From: Bacteroidota bacterium
Lineage (GTDB): Bacteria > Bacteroidota > Bacteroidia > Chitinophagales > Chitinophagaceae
Length of the DNA: 37,544 nucleotides
Reading direction: 5' to 3'
Assembly: GCA_005883765.1 (NCBI GenBank)
Contig: VBAQ01000151.1
Coordinates: 13,608 to 51,151, forward strand
The notes below the pieces were generated by a model. The model did no database searches and was not told where the DNA came from. It saw nothing but the letters and a program-made list of their open reading frames with translations. Position 1 is the first letter of the stretch. Every line of letters begins with the position of its first letter. Positions 1 to 11,038 of the stretch are shown one piece after another. A program made the position numbers and the translations under genes.

Positions 1-1640
<1,640 letters not shown>

Positions 1641-1827
1641 CACCTGCCGAGTCAAATTTTGCCCTATCCATTAAATAAAATCTTCTCTTCTAAATAGTTT
1701 GATGCGAGAACTTTGCATCTAAAGTTTTCCCTCTGTCAAAAATTCTCCCGTTTAAAAAGCGCAAAATCTGTAATTTCGGTTTTATCCCAGAGGGATTCCT
1801 TTGGAACTAACCGAAAAATCTTTTACC

Positions 1828-2031
1828 ATGGCAGATGTTCAACTTACAGCGTATAATGTAAAAACCAAAGAAAAAGGCGTTCCTATCCAGGATGCAGTTA
1901 TTACTAAAACAGCCAAGGGTGCCTATATGGTGCAGGGCCATGATGGAAAGGGTAATAAACTTACCACCCTGGTAAACGAAGAAAAGGCGATGGCGGCTAT
2001 CAATGCGGGGATTGCCAAACAAGGTTGGTAA
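1828..2031 (+). CDS. small conserved-looking hypothetical protein, 67 aa
   Basis: I do not recognise this family. The 67-residue product starts MADVQLTAYNVKTKEKG and ends IAKQGW. It is soluble, with no signal peptide or membrane segment, and is predicted to mix beta strands with a short C-terminal helix (EEKAMAAINAGIAKQ). The frame can be extended to a TTG at 1801, but the ATG at 1828 gives the more natural N-terminus. It is preceded by a 187-bp gap after gyrB, so it probably has its own promoter, and it is followed within 20 bp by a strong terminator, so it looks like a single-gene transcript. The codon pattern and precise terminator placement support a real gene. Confidence 0.7.
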   Translation: MADVQLTAYNVKTKEKGVPIQDAVITKTAKGAYMVQGHDGKGNKLTTLVNEEKAMAAINAGIAKQGW

Positions 2032-2046
2032 CAAGCCTTGGGTCAG

Positions 2047-2075
2047 AGGTGTCGGATGACACCTTTATTTTTTTA
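2047..2075 (+). terminator. intrinsic terminator after the 67-aa gene
   Basis: A perfect 7-bp stem (AGGTGTC at 2047-2053, GACACCT at 2058-2064) has a GGAT loop and is followed by a T-rich run. It lies 16 bp after the 67-aa gene and directly abuts the stop codon of the convergent subtilase gene. The minus strand has no T-tract after the stem, so it should work mainly on the + strand. Confidence 0.85.
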
Positions 2076-5000
2076 TGATCCTGAATACCTGCCTCTCGTT
2101 TCCTTCAGCTGCGATCATATATAAGCCCGTTGCAAAACGTGGTTCGTGTATATCAATCATTATCTTCTGGACAAAACCCGTTGCGATACTTTGTTGTCGC
2201 TTGACGAGTTGCCCGTGCATATTATAGATCTTGATGCTCAATATCTCCCCTTCATTCTGCTGGTACACAAAATTGAAGACACCATTTGAAGGATTCGGAT
2301 AGATCTGAACTTGAAACTCACTGCTGAACACTACGGGTTTTATGATTGAATAGCCGAAGCTCCCATCACCATAGATAATCTTAAGCCGATAATATCTTAC
2401 GCCTGTTTTGCCAGGCTCCATATCTATAAAATTGTATGACTGGGGTTGGGTAACATTTTGCCTTCCGGCAACTTCGCCAATTTTAATAAAGTTATTTAGC
2501 TGGTATTCGGCATTCCCCTTGGCTACTTCAATTTCGAAACGACTGACATTTCCCTCGGTAAGAGTTGTCCACTCCACAAGCACATCGTTATTGGATTGTT
2601 TAGTCGCTTTGAAAAGATCTAACTGCAATGGAGGAGCCGCTGTTCTGTTGAACGCTTCTTTTTTTAACCAGAACTCGGAAAAACTTTTCACTTGGTATTC
2701 CGCGTAATATCCCTTATCAAAAGGTACTTTAACGGCGTTGTAAAATGGGATAAAGGTCCAGGTCCCTTCAGCGTTATCGTTAATCGTTCCGTTTTCAACT
2801 GAATCGTTCCCATCATTATATTTTGAAACGCCGAGCTCATACGCACTTGCCGGTTTTGAGCAAGTGCCGCAACCCGTAGCGTTTATTAATTTCTCAGTTT
2901 CTGAATCAAGGAAATAAAATCGAATGATAGCTGAGTCTGTTAAATTATAATTTGTGGGTTTGATGGTTATGTTCCTGTCATGGTAGTATTGATTCGAATC
3001 CACTCTTACCACGCCGGTATTTATGTACGCTTGTACATCTGTGCTGCCTAGACTCTGGCCATTGGGCTCGATAGACGCAACTAATTTTCCTGCCGAAGTA
3101 AAATTGATCCACGTATTCCCGCCCGGAATGTTTTGATTGACCGGTGCAGCCATGGTAGCTCCATCGTAAATGCCCATGGTATTGTCATAGACATGAATGT
3201 CATCAACAGCCACACCTTCCCTATTCACACCAGGGTCGGCATTAATTACAAACCGAAGACGCAACCTCGAAACGCCCACTGGCAAAGCCGTGGTAGCAAC
3301 ATGCCACCTTGTGTAATTTTGAATACTCCATAACTCGTTGCCACCATAATTCTTATTGTACCAGTTTGTACCGTTGCCGTAACTACCCAGTTTATTCCAC
3401 GTGACGCCGTCAACAGAATATTCAACCCAGGCGCCATCGCATAAAGTCGTCCCGCAGTCCTCAAGATCAAGTGCCAGGCTAAAGCTCAATGTTGGATTTG
3501 TCATGCCGCTGATATCAAAGCAGGGAGAATACAGGTACGATAACTCCAGGTCGTTGTAATTGCCGGCAAGTCTCGTTTTCCACGCCTTGTTCCCACTGGC
3601 GGCTGAATTTATTTTATTCGATATAGGCGTGCCGTATTCCCATGAATCCTTTGACCCGCCAGTGTACCATGAACCTGTTCCGGCTTCAAAATTTTCCAGG
3701 TAAGGAAATGAAGCAACGACCGGAGAATTTACTATGGAAATAATTGTGGTATCGTTCTGACGATAGGAGTCGGTGGGGTAGTCAACCCAAACCTGGATCG
3801 TGTGTGCACCTATTGATGCGAGATTTGCTGTAGCACTGAATGTATATTGAATCGTCGCATTACCGCTAACAGACGGTATGATCTCGGAGACTACGGCGCC
3901 TCCATCTATCTTATACTTGATAGGAATATTAGAAATTGAAGTATTTACGCTATTGCGAAGAGAAACTTTTATTGGCGTAGTGGCATTCAACGCACAACTA
4001 CTTACAATTGGACTATCGATGCCTAGCATTTGTATGTCATCAATCACTTTATACAAATGGATGTCATCAAAGGTGTAACCTCCCGCATTTTCTCTGTCAG
4101 CTGCTGGCAAAAAGCCAAACTCTCCCCAGCGAATCTGGCACGACGGAGAAAACTTTTGACCCGCACCTATCAGCAGATCTGACAATTCAATACTTGATGT
4201 TTGTTTATATATTCCCGGATCATTTTGATTCGCAAATAAATCATAGATCGATACCCATGTTGAAGTATCACTTCCTCTTATCCAAACCTGATTGGCGGCG
4301 TTTGCAGGCTGACCATGATTGTTGTAATAAAAGTCTAACCGAATATCATCTGTGTTGGCATTGTAGTTTGCAAGATTAAAAGTTCCGCTCAGGTAATCGA
4401 CGCCCGATGAGGGATAGATATACCGATCGACATCCAATGTGAGAGCCCTGTTGCCTGAATGTGCAATTCCACTATTAATAAAACTTCGCAGGCGTCCATA
4501 AACGGAATTGGTACTAAAGTCGAACCGATCAAGATTTGTTAACCCGGTTTGCGTCGATTTAAATTCCTGTTGCGGCGATGCATCAAAATTTTCAATGAAT
4601 GAGGTGCCAAGATCAATTGGCTGGTTATCCAGTTGCTTTATCACGACAGTCAAGGTATCATTTGTCCGTACCGGATCAGTAGGATAATCCACTACAGCCT
4701 TCAAAACATAGGTCCCCACTGAGGAAAAATCATAAACGGTGCTAAATGTGTGAGTGTATGTCGCTCCCCCATTTACAGGCACAGCAACATTTTCGCTCGT
4801 CCACCCACCACCATTCACTGAATATTTGATGTCGAAATTGGTTATTGCAACATCGTCCAGGTTTTTCACCCTGACTTTTATTTGCACAGCGTTGCCAAGT
4901 TCTGAACTTGTAAACTTGCGCCCGGAAACCGGTTGAAGGACCGCATCAACTTTTAGATCATTGTCGGATATATTTCCAGCACAACTGCCTGAACTGGGTT

Positions 5001-7437
5001 GTCGCGATATCGCCAGTGATCTTCTGCCGGGGGTTCCATTCATTCTCGCACGAACGGCTACCCAATAGATCGAGTCTTTTGATAAGCCACTAAAAGTATA
5101 AGTGGTGTCCGTGGTTGTTGCCATTGACTGCATGTCATCGCCTCGAAGCATGAACACTTCATAATCCGTAGCGCTGAGTATGGCCTGCCACTTGATGTTG
5201 ATATATCCTTCACATTGAGTCGTAGCCAGGCTCACAGCGGGCCAACCCAAAATAGTAAAGGAGTTGCTTATACTCACTGAACCAGTAAGATTGTTTACGA
5301 GCTGAATTTTTGCTTTGTCCGTGGCGATGTTCGGGAGCACCCATTTCTTTTGCCGAATGTCTCCCGGCATGGCGTTATCAATCGTTGTCCACGTTGCTCC
5401 ATCATCTGTTGAGTATTTCAGCGTGAATGTAGCCGCATTTCCAAAAGCATCCCATTGTATCAATGCCGAATCTGTAGTTGAAAAACTTTCTCCGCCGATA
5501 GGAAAACTCAACCGCGTACTGTCGGGAACAATGTCGTAAGCAATAAAATATTCCTGGGGCGAATTTTGCGTAACAGCATTTCCCTTTACTTTAATTGTGT
5601 AAGAACCTGCTTGTGGATTATTAACAATAACCTGTTCAATATTGTTTATGTGATCAGCACCTTCTGTTGCCGCCGTTGTGACATTTGTCGGAATGGTATC
5701 AAGAATTTTTGGAAATACAGTTGTTGACGATGGAGTTTGAACAGTCAGATCCAGATCATTCACCAAAGTTTGACTTGACAGCGACGAGGCGGGGGGATCA
5801 TGCCAGTAAAGCATCACTTTCAATTGTGCCGCATTAGCAGGTACGGTTATCGAATGACTATTTTGAATTCCATTTGCCACAGTTGAAGTGAAATACCTGT
5901 TGTTTTCTATCATTAGCGCCGCTCGCTGCAAATCCAACCAGCCAAAGCCGAAGGAAAAATCAGGTCCGGCAGTTCCTCCATCACGGCTGCTGTTGCACAC
6001 GATCGCTTTCATTAATCCACTCCTCGGATTGTTTCCGCCATTCCTTTGTTTATACAATTGATATAACAACGTAAGTCCTCCCGTTACGCCGGGGCTAGCC
6101 ATACTTGTTCCATTATTATACCAGTAATATCCAAAACCAGCAGACATTACGCGTTTGCCCATAGAGCAGATGTCAGGCTTTATTCTTCCGTCAATTGTGG
6201 GGCCCCTGCTTGAAAAATTTGCATTCAGTCCGGCAGAGTCAGTAGCCCCTACCGTCAGCACATTTTTTGCAGACTGGTAGCTGCCTAAAACCGTCTTAAA
6301 TCCTGAAGGATAAGGGGGGCAGTTGTCTAACCCGCTATTGCCGACAGAGAAAACATTTTGCAGATATGGAAAATCAAGTGCCTGCTGATCCAGGATGGCG
6401 GAATACAGATCATAAAGTCCGTTGTAGGAGCAATCGCCTACAATAGCTCCGTAAGAATTATTTGTAAGCACCATTCCATAATCCTGCACATAAGTGGCCG
6501 CATTTTGCCATATCCCCGAAAAATATTGACTGATGATCGTGGCCTTGGGAGCATATCCCTTATACAATTCATTTAAAATTCCGGCACCGGCTGCAGTTCC
6601 TGCCACATGCTTTCCATGCTCTGCGCTGGGAGGCGCATAGGTCCTGGTGATTAATCGATTTGTAAAATCAACATGCAATTGCGGATCAGCATTGTCACCG
6701 ATGCCAATGACCATGCCCTCTCCATGCAAATTTCTGCCGCCGACAGAGGCAGGTGCATTTAAAATATTAGCTCGGCCATCTGCGCGGTCGACATTGTTCA
6801 AAGCCTGATCTTCATGCGGTGCAGGCTGCACATACTCAATAAATGGTAAGGACGCAAGTTCATTTAATCTTTGCAAGGTGACACGCAAACCGATTACGTG
6901 ATAGTTTTTAAAAATACTGGATGTGATATCAAAATTTCTTTGCTGCAATTCTTTGACAACCGACTCGTATGAAAGAATTTTCAGAAAACTGATCCAAACA
7001 TCTACCGTGCCGGGGATCCTGACGGACCAGGAAGGAATAACTCCCTTTGCGAACAGTGAGGGCATTTTTTGATCAGGCGTCAATTCAACCAGGGCTCTTG
7101 CCTTTGCCTGTTGTAAAACATCTGCATTGACCACTCCTTTTATACTTACTGTGTACGCGTTATTCGGAATGTAGTCTACTAAAGTAATTCCTGCCTTTAG
7201 TAAGTGCTGTCTTTCACCAGGGGAGGGTATGTGGTCGAATTGTATGATAGCGAAAGATTGTCCCTCCAGGCGCAACGCCTTGCTATTGAAGGTTTGTGTG
7301 GCATCCGAGCTGATATTTTTTTGCGGGATGAATGACCCGCTCTTCAGAAATAAACGGTAAGCTGAATCTTGTTGGGATAGAGCAGGCAAAGAAAATAGCA
7401 GAAGAGCAGCAATCAAAGGAAGCGGATGGGCTTTCAT
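2065..7437 (-). CDS. T9SS-secreted S8 (subtilisin-like) serine peptidase, 1790 aa
   Basis: This is an exported protease. It has a Sec signal peptide (about residues 1-21, ending ALSQQ), a long N-terminal region, then an S8 catalytic domain with Asp248 (IGIGDNAD), His274 (EHGKHVAGT), likely oxyanion Asn367 (SVGNSG) and Ser445 (NGTSMASPG). After it come a P-domain-like beta segment (about 520-640), a fibronectin-III-like domain (about 735-820), two related CARDB-like domains (about 830-935 and 1130-1240, both with a VDYPTD..R.NDT signature), MAM/jelly-roll-like segments and a type-A T9SS sorting domain (about 1708-1790, starting FQVQIYPNPSNGVF). The protein is therefore expected at the cell surface or released through the Por secretion system. 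All catalytic residues are present, so it should be active; the substrate is unknown. Start ATG is at 7437. Confidence 0.93.
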   Translation of the reverse strand: MKAHPLPLIAALLLFSLPALSQQDSAYRLFLKSGSFIPQKNISSDATQTFNSKALRLEGQSFAIIQFDHIPSPGERQHLLKAGITLVDYIPNNAYTVSIKGVVNADVLQQAKARALVELTPDQKMPSLFAKGVIPSWSVRIPGTVDVWISFLKILSYESVVKELQQRNFDITSSIFKNYHVIGLRVTLQRLNELASLPFIEYVQPAPHEDQALNNVDRADGRANILNAPASVGGRNLHGEGMVIGIGDNADPQLHVDFTNRLITRTYAPPSAEHGKHVAGTAAGAGILNELYKGYAPKATIISQYFSGIWQNAATYVQDYGMVLTNNSYGAIVGDCSYNGLYDLYSAILDQQALDFPYLQNVFSVGNSGLDNCPPYPSGFKTVLGSYQSAKNVLTVGATDSAGLNANFSSRGPTIDGRIKPDICSMGKRVMSAGFGYYWYNNGTSMASPGVTGGLTLLYQLYKQRNGGNNPRSGLMKAIVCNSSRDGGTAGPDFSFGFGWLDLQRAALMIENNRYFTSTVANGIQNSHSITVPANAAQLKVMLYWHDPPASSLSSQTLVNDLDLTVQTPSSTTVFPKILDTIPTNVTTAATEGADHINNIEQVIVNNPQAGSYTIKVKGNAVTQNSPQEYFIAYDIVPDSTRLSFPIGGESFSTTDSALIQWDAFGNAATFTLKYSTDDGATWTTIDNAMPGDIRQKKWVLPNIATDKAKIQLVNNLTGSVSISNSFTILGWPAVSLATTQCEGYINIKWQAILSATDYEVFMLRGDDMQSMATTTDTTYTFSGLSKDSIYWVAVRARMNGTPGRRSLAISRQPSSGSCAGNISDNDLKVDAVLQPVSGRKFTSSELGNAVQIKVRVKNLDDVAITNFDIKYSVNGGGWTSENVAVPVNGGATYTHTFSTVYDFSSVGTYVLKAVVDYPTDPVRTNDTLTVVIKQLDNQPIDLGTSFIENFDASPQQEFKSTQTGLTNLDRFDFSTNSVYGRLRSFINSGIAHSGNRALTLDVDRYIYPSSGVDYLSGTFNLANYNANTDDIRLDFYYNNHGQPANAANQVWIRGSDTSTWVSIYDLFANQNDPGIYKQTSSIELSDLLIGAGQKFSPSCQIRWGEFGFLPAADRENAGGYTFDDIHLYKVIDDIQMLGIDSPIVSSCALNATTPIKVSLRNSVNTSISNIPIKYKIDGGAVVSEIIPSVSGNATIQYTFSATANLASIGAHTIQVWVDYPTDSYRQNDTTIISIVNSPVVASFPYLENFEAGTGSWYTGGSKDSWEYGTPISNKINSAASGNKAWKTRLAGNYNDLELSYLYSPCFDISGMTNPTLSFSLALDLEDCGTTLCDGAWVEYSVDGVTWNKLGSYGNGTNWYNKNYGGNELWSIQNYTRWHVATTALPVGVSRLRLRFVINADPGVNREGVAVDDIHVYDNTMGIYDGATMAAPVNQNIPGGNTWINFTSAGKLVASIEPNGQSLGSTDVQAYINTGVVRVDSNQYYHDRNITIKPTNYNLTDSAIIRFYFLDSETEKLINATGCGTCSKPASAYELGVSKYNDGNDSVENGTINDNAEGTWTFIPFYNAVKVPFDKGYYAEYQVKSFSEFWLKKEAFNRTAAPPLQLDLFKATKQSNNDVLVEWTTLTEGNVSRFEIEVAKGNAEYQLNNFIKIGEVAGRQNVTQPQSYNFIDMEPGKTGVRYYRLKIIYGDGSFGYSIIKPVVFSSEFQVQIYPNPSNGVFNFVYQQNEGEILSIKIYNMHGQLVKRQQSIATGFVQKIMIDIHEPRFATGLYMIAAEGNERQVFRIIKK

Positions 7438-7579
7438 AGCTTGTATTCAACAATAAAAATAATACAAAAAAGCGGCAAATGGTAAACGGCAAGCCTCGGT
7501 GAATATTGTACTACCGGCTGCCGGAAATCTTTCCCAAATCACCTGGTCCAGTTCTACATGTAAGGATCATGACTCTCAT

Positions 7580-10500
7580 TTAAGCGTTGGCGACCGAAAC
7601 CTCATGCATGTACTCACTCATTCTTTTCAAAAAAGAATAAAATTCATCCATCGTTTTTATATTGTCGACGATCAGGAGAAACAATTTTCCAACCTGTTTT
7701 AATCTTGCTTTATTGGTTTGGGTTTGAATAAAGGAAAGAATGCGCTTGAAAGTTTCTGATTCAAAATATGGGGAGTCAGGTTTATTAATAAAATAACATT
7801 TGAGTGAATCGTTTTTCAGGAGTATTCTTTCAAAGCCTAATTCTACGCCCATTTTTCTGCAACGCACCGTGACGAAAAGATCGTCAACTTGTTGTGGGAT
7901 CGGACCAAACCTATCGGTCAACTCCCCTTTCATTTGCTGAAGGTCTTCTTCCGTTTCAGAATTATCCAATCGTGTATAAAGTGATAAACGCTCCGTTATA
8001 CTTTCTACATACTCATCGGGAATCAAAATCTCAAGGTCAGTATCAATAGTGCAATCTTGTACGAAATCATCCTGTCTTGAAATTTCTTCCTTGAACAATT
8101 CTTTGAATTCGGTTCGTTTTAATTCTTTGATGGCCTCATCTAAGATTTTTTGATACATCTCAAACCCGATCTCCGCCATGAACCCGCTTTGTTCTCCGCC
8201 TAATAAATTACCCGCACCACGTATGTCAAGATCTCTCATAGCAATTTGAAAACCGCTTCCGAGGTCACTGTGTTGTTCCAAAGTTTGCAGCCGCTTTCGC
8301 GAGTCCGCAGGTAATGTGCTCATGGGCGGCGCCAGCAAATAACAAAATGCTTTTTTATTGCTGCGACCGACTCTTCCACGCAGTTGGTGCAGATCACTTA
8401 AACCAAATTGATGTGCGTTGTTTACGATGATCGTATTGACATTGGCAATATCAACACCGCTTTCCACAATGTTGGTACAAACAAGTACGTCATATTTCCT
8501 GTCGATAAAATCAAGGATACGTTTTTCAAGGTCGTGACCTTCCATTTGTCCGTGAGCATGACCGATGCTAAGGTCCGGGCAAAGTCCCCGAATGATATTC
8601 ACCATTTCCGGAAGATTGCTGATCCGGTTGTATATGAAAAAGACCTGCCCGCCGCGCTCTGCTTCAAAATAGACTGCATCACGAATTATATCCTCATTAT
8701 AAACCTGTACTTCTGTTTCGATCGGCTGACGGTTGGGCGGTGGCGTATTGATAATGCTCAGGTCTCTTGCGCCCATCAGAGAAAACTGGAGAGTTCTTGG
8801 AATTGGCGTCGCGGTCAGTGTCAAACAATCCACAGTGGTACGAAGGGTTTTTATTTTTTCCTTGTGACCCACGCCGAACTTTTGCTCCTCATCCACTATC
8901 AGTAACCCGAGATCTTTGAACTTTACTTCTTTGCCCAGCAATGCATGTGTCCCGATGATGATGTCTATTTTTCCCTCCTGCAATTTTTTCAGTGTTTCCT
9001 TTTTTTCCTTTGCTGATTTAAAACGATTGATATAATCAACGGTAACGGGAAAATCTCTTAGCCGTTCACTAAAAGTTTGAAAATGCTGAAAAGCGAGAAT
9101 CGTCGTGGGAACTAATATTGCTGCCTGTTTCCCATCGACGCAAGTCTTGAATGCAGCCCGTATCGCCACCTCTGTTTTTCCAAACCCTACATCGCCGCAA
9201 ACCAGTCGATCCATCGGGGAAAAAGATTCCATGTCTTTTTTTACATCAGCCGTTGCTTTACTTTGATCTGGCGTGTCTTCGTAAATAAAACTGGCTTCCA
9301 ATTCTGTTTGCAGGTAAGTGTCCGGTGCATGCTTGAATCCTTGCTGGGCCTTGCGTTGAGCATAGAGCTTTATGAGATCGAACGCTATTTCCTTAACCCT
9401 GGACTTGGTCTTTTCCTTCAAACGATTCCATGCATCGCTCCCCAGTTTGTTTATTTTAGGCACACTTCCATCCTTGCCCGTGTACTTGGCGATCTTATGC
9501 AGGGAGTTTATATTGACATACAGAATGTCGTTGTCTTTATAAATGATTCGCACCGCCTCCTGCAATTTTCCATTTGCCTCGATCTTTTGCAAACCGCTGT
9601 ACACCCCCACTCCATGATCAATATGAGTTACATAATCTCCCGGCTGAAGTTCACGCAGTGTGCGAAGAGTTAATGCCTTGTTTTTATTATAAGCTTGCTT
9701 GACCCTGTACTTGTGATAACGCTGGAAGATCTCATGGTCGGTATAGCAAACTATTTTCAGATCTTCGTCGATAAACCCTTCATGGATAGCCGTGGCAACA
9801 GGATTAAACTTTATCTCGGCCTTGAGATCAGTAAAAATGCTGTAAAGTCTTTCTAATTGTTTAGGATTCTCAGCAAAAAGATACAATTCAAAACCCTGGT
9901 CTTCCCAGGATTTTAGATCCCTGATAAGAATATCGAACTGCCGGTTAAAAGCAGGCTGTTGTTTTGTATGAAATTCTATTTCGTACTGATGACCGATAGC
10001 TGAGGGCTGATAACTGAATTCAACAAAATGACGATCTTCGATTTTCTCTTCAAATTCCCTGGCCGTTATGAAATCGGCAGCAGTGACCTGTTTTCTTACT
10101 AGTTTTTCATCGGGATTATCATAAGCTTGCGGTCTGTCACTCGTGAGTTGCAAAAACGCGTTGAGCTCTTCATCACAATCGTCCAATCTTTCTTTACACC
10201 AGTCATAATCTTGTAGCCACACGACGGTATTTTCAGGAAGGAAATCAAAAAGAGAGATCCTTTTTTCATCGTGGAACTGCGAGTCAACATTTGGAATGAT
10301 GTTCACCTGCAGCAGTCTCCGCTCACTTAATTGTGTTTCGGGATCAATGATGCGGATAGACTCCACATCGCTGCCAAATAGCTCGATTCTGTAAGGCTTG
10401 TCATTGCCGAATGAGTAAATGTCAATAATGCCACCGCGAATGGCAAACTGGCCAGGTTCGTAGACAAAATCCGTTCGTTCGAATCCATAATCGGATAGTT

Positions 10501-11002
10501 GTAAAAGAAGAGCTTCCGTATCTAATGCATTGCCAGATCTTATATGAATGATATTTGAAGAAAGCCTGCCCGGAACAATTACTTTTTCAAACAAAGCCTC
10601 AGGGTAAGTAACAAAGATCTTTCGCCTCACGCCTTCTGCGGACAGGCCAGCAGCAACCCTCGTCAATGCCTCTGTACGCAGCATGACATGACTGCTGTTG
10701 AGAAGACTGTAATTTTTCCTTGTTTTAAACGATGAAGGGAAATAAAAAATATCCAGCGCATTGGTCAGGCTTTCTAACGAATTATGAAAATAGGCAGCCT
10801 CCTCCGCGCTGTTCAGCACGATCACATGATTTAATTGCGAACAGGAAGGATGGAGGAAAATGGAAGCCACCACGAATTGTGACGAACTCCCTTGCAGGTT
10901 TTTAAGGTAAATTTTTTGAGGTTGTGAAAAAGAAAGCCTGTCCGCCAATTGAAAAAGGCGGGGAGTGTTTTGATACTGCAACAACAAATCCTGTACACTC
11001 AT
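7580..11002 (-). CDS. mfd: transcription-repair coupling factor Mfd
   Basis: Mfd is a DNA translocase that displaces RNA polymerase stalled at lesions and recruits UvrA. The 1140-residue length matches the family. The N-terminal UvrB-homology region covers about residues 1-350. The RNA-polymerase-interacting (CarD-like) domain is about 445-510 (PGDYVTHIDHGVGVYSG). The motor has a Walker A GDVGFGKTEVA at about 603-613, DEEQ at about 704-707, TATPIPRTL, and motif V/VI residues SGVDIANVNT and QLRGRVGRS. A TRCF C-terminal domain follows (SITERLSLYTRLDN). The gene lies between two T9SS-protein genes on the same strand, with only 36 bp upstream to the previous stop, so some read-through transcription is likely. 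The ATG at 11002 fits the usual N-terminus. Confidence 0.97.
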   Translation of the reverse strand: MSVQDLLLQYQNTPRLFQLADRLSFSQPQKIYLKNLQGSSSQFVVASIFLHPSCSQLNHVIVLNSAEEAAYFHNSLESLTNALDIFYFPSSFKTRKNYSLLNSSHVMLRTEALTRVAAGLSAEGVRRKIFVTYPEALFEKVIVPGRLSSNIIHIRSGNALDTEALLLQLSDYGFERTDFVYEPGQFAIRGGIIDIYSFGNDKPYRIELFGSDVESIRIIDPETQLSERRLLQVNIIPNVDSQFHDEKRISLFDFLPENTVVWLQDYDWCKERLDDCDEELNAFLQLTSDRPQAYDNPDEKLVRKQVTAADFITAREFEEKIEDRHFVEFSYQPSAIGHQYEIEFHTKQQPAFNRQFDILIRDLKSWEDQGFELYLFAENPKQLERLYSIFTDLKAEIKFNPVATAIHEGFIDEDLKIVCYTDHEIFQRYHKYRVKQAYNKNKALTLRTLRELQPGDYVTHIDHGVGVYSGLQKIEANGKLQEAVRIIYKDNDILYVNINSLHKIAKYTGKDGSVPKINKLGSDAWNRLKEKTKSRVKEIAFDLIKLYAQRKAQQGFKHAPDTYLQTELEASFIYEDTPDQSKATADVKKDMESFSPMDRLVCGDVGFGKTEVAIRAAFKTCVDGKQAAILVPTTILAFQHFQTFSERLRDFPVTVDYINRFKSAKEKKETLKKLQEGKIDIIIGTHALLGKEVKFKDLGLLIVDEEQKFGVGHKEKIKTLRTTVDCLTLTATPIPRTLQFSLMGARDLSIINTPPPNRQPIETEVQVYNEDIIRDAVYFEAERGGQVFFIYNRISNLPEMVNIIRGLCPDLSIGHAHGQMEGHDLEKRILDFIDRKYDVLVCTNIVESGVDIANVNTIIVNNAHQFGLSDLHQLRGRVGRSNKKAFCYLLAPPMSTLPADSRKRLQTLEQHSDLGSGFQIAMRDLDIRGAGNLLGGEQSGFMAEIGFEMYQKILDEAIKELKRTEFKELFKEEISRQDDFVQDCTIDTDLEILIPDEYVESITERLSLYTRLDNSETEEDLQQMKGELTDRFGPIPQQVDDLFVTVRCRKMGVELGFERILLKNDSLKCYFINKPDSPYFESETFKRILSFIQTQTNKARLKQVGKLFLLIVDNIKTMDEFYSFLKRMSEYMHEVSVANA

Positions 11003-11010
11003 GAAGCCTG

Positions 11011-11018
11011 CAAAGATA
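11011..11018 (-). promoter_or_regulatory. candidate Bacteroidota -7 box for mfd
   Basis: Read on the minus strand this is TATCTTTG, an exact match to the Bacteroidota TAnnTTTG -7 consensus, 8 bp before the mfd ATG. No TTTG box is visible at the usual 19-21 bp spacing upstream. If used, the mRNA would have almost no leader. An 8-bp degenerate match can occur by chance. Confidence 0.25.
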
Positions 11019-11038
11019 AACTAAACGGCCCTATTTTA

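Noticed and set aside
7476-7484. Possible -7 box upstream of the subtilase gene
   Set aside because: The minus-strand reading TACCATTTG has three bases between TA and TTTG, not two, and no upstream partner box.
8408-8905. 165-codon open frame on the + strand inside mfd
   Set aside because: Antisense to well-conserved helicase motifs of mfd, no signal or domain.
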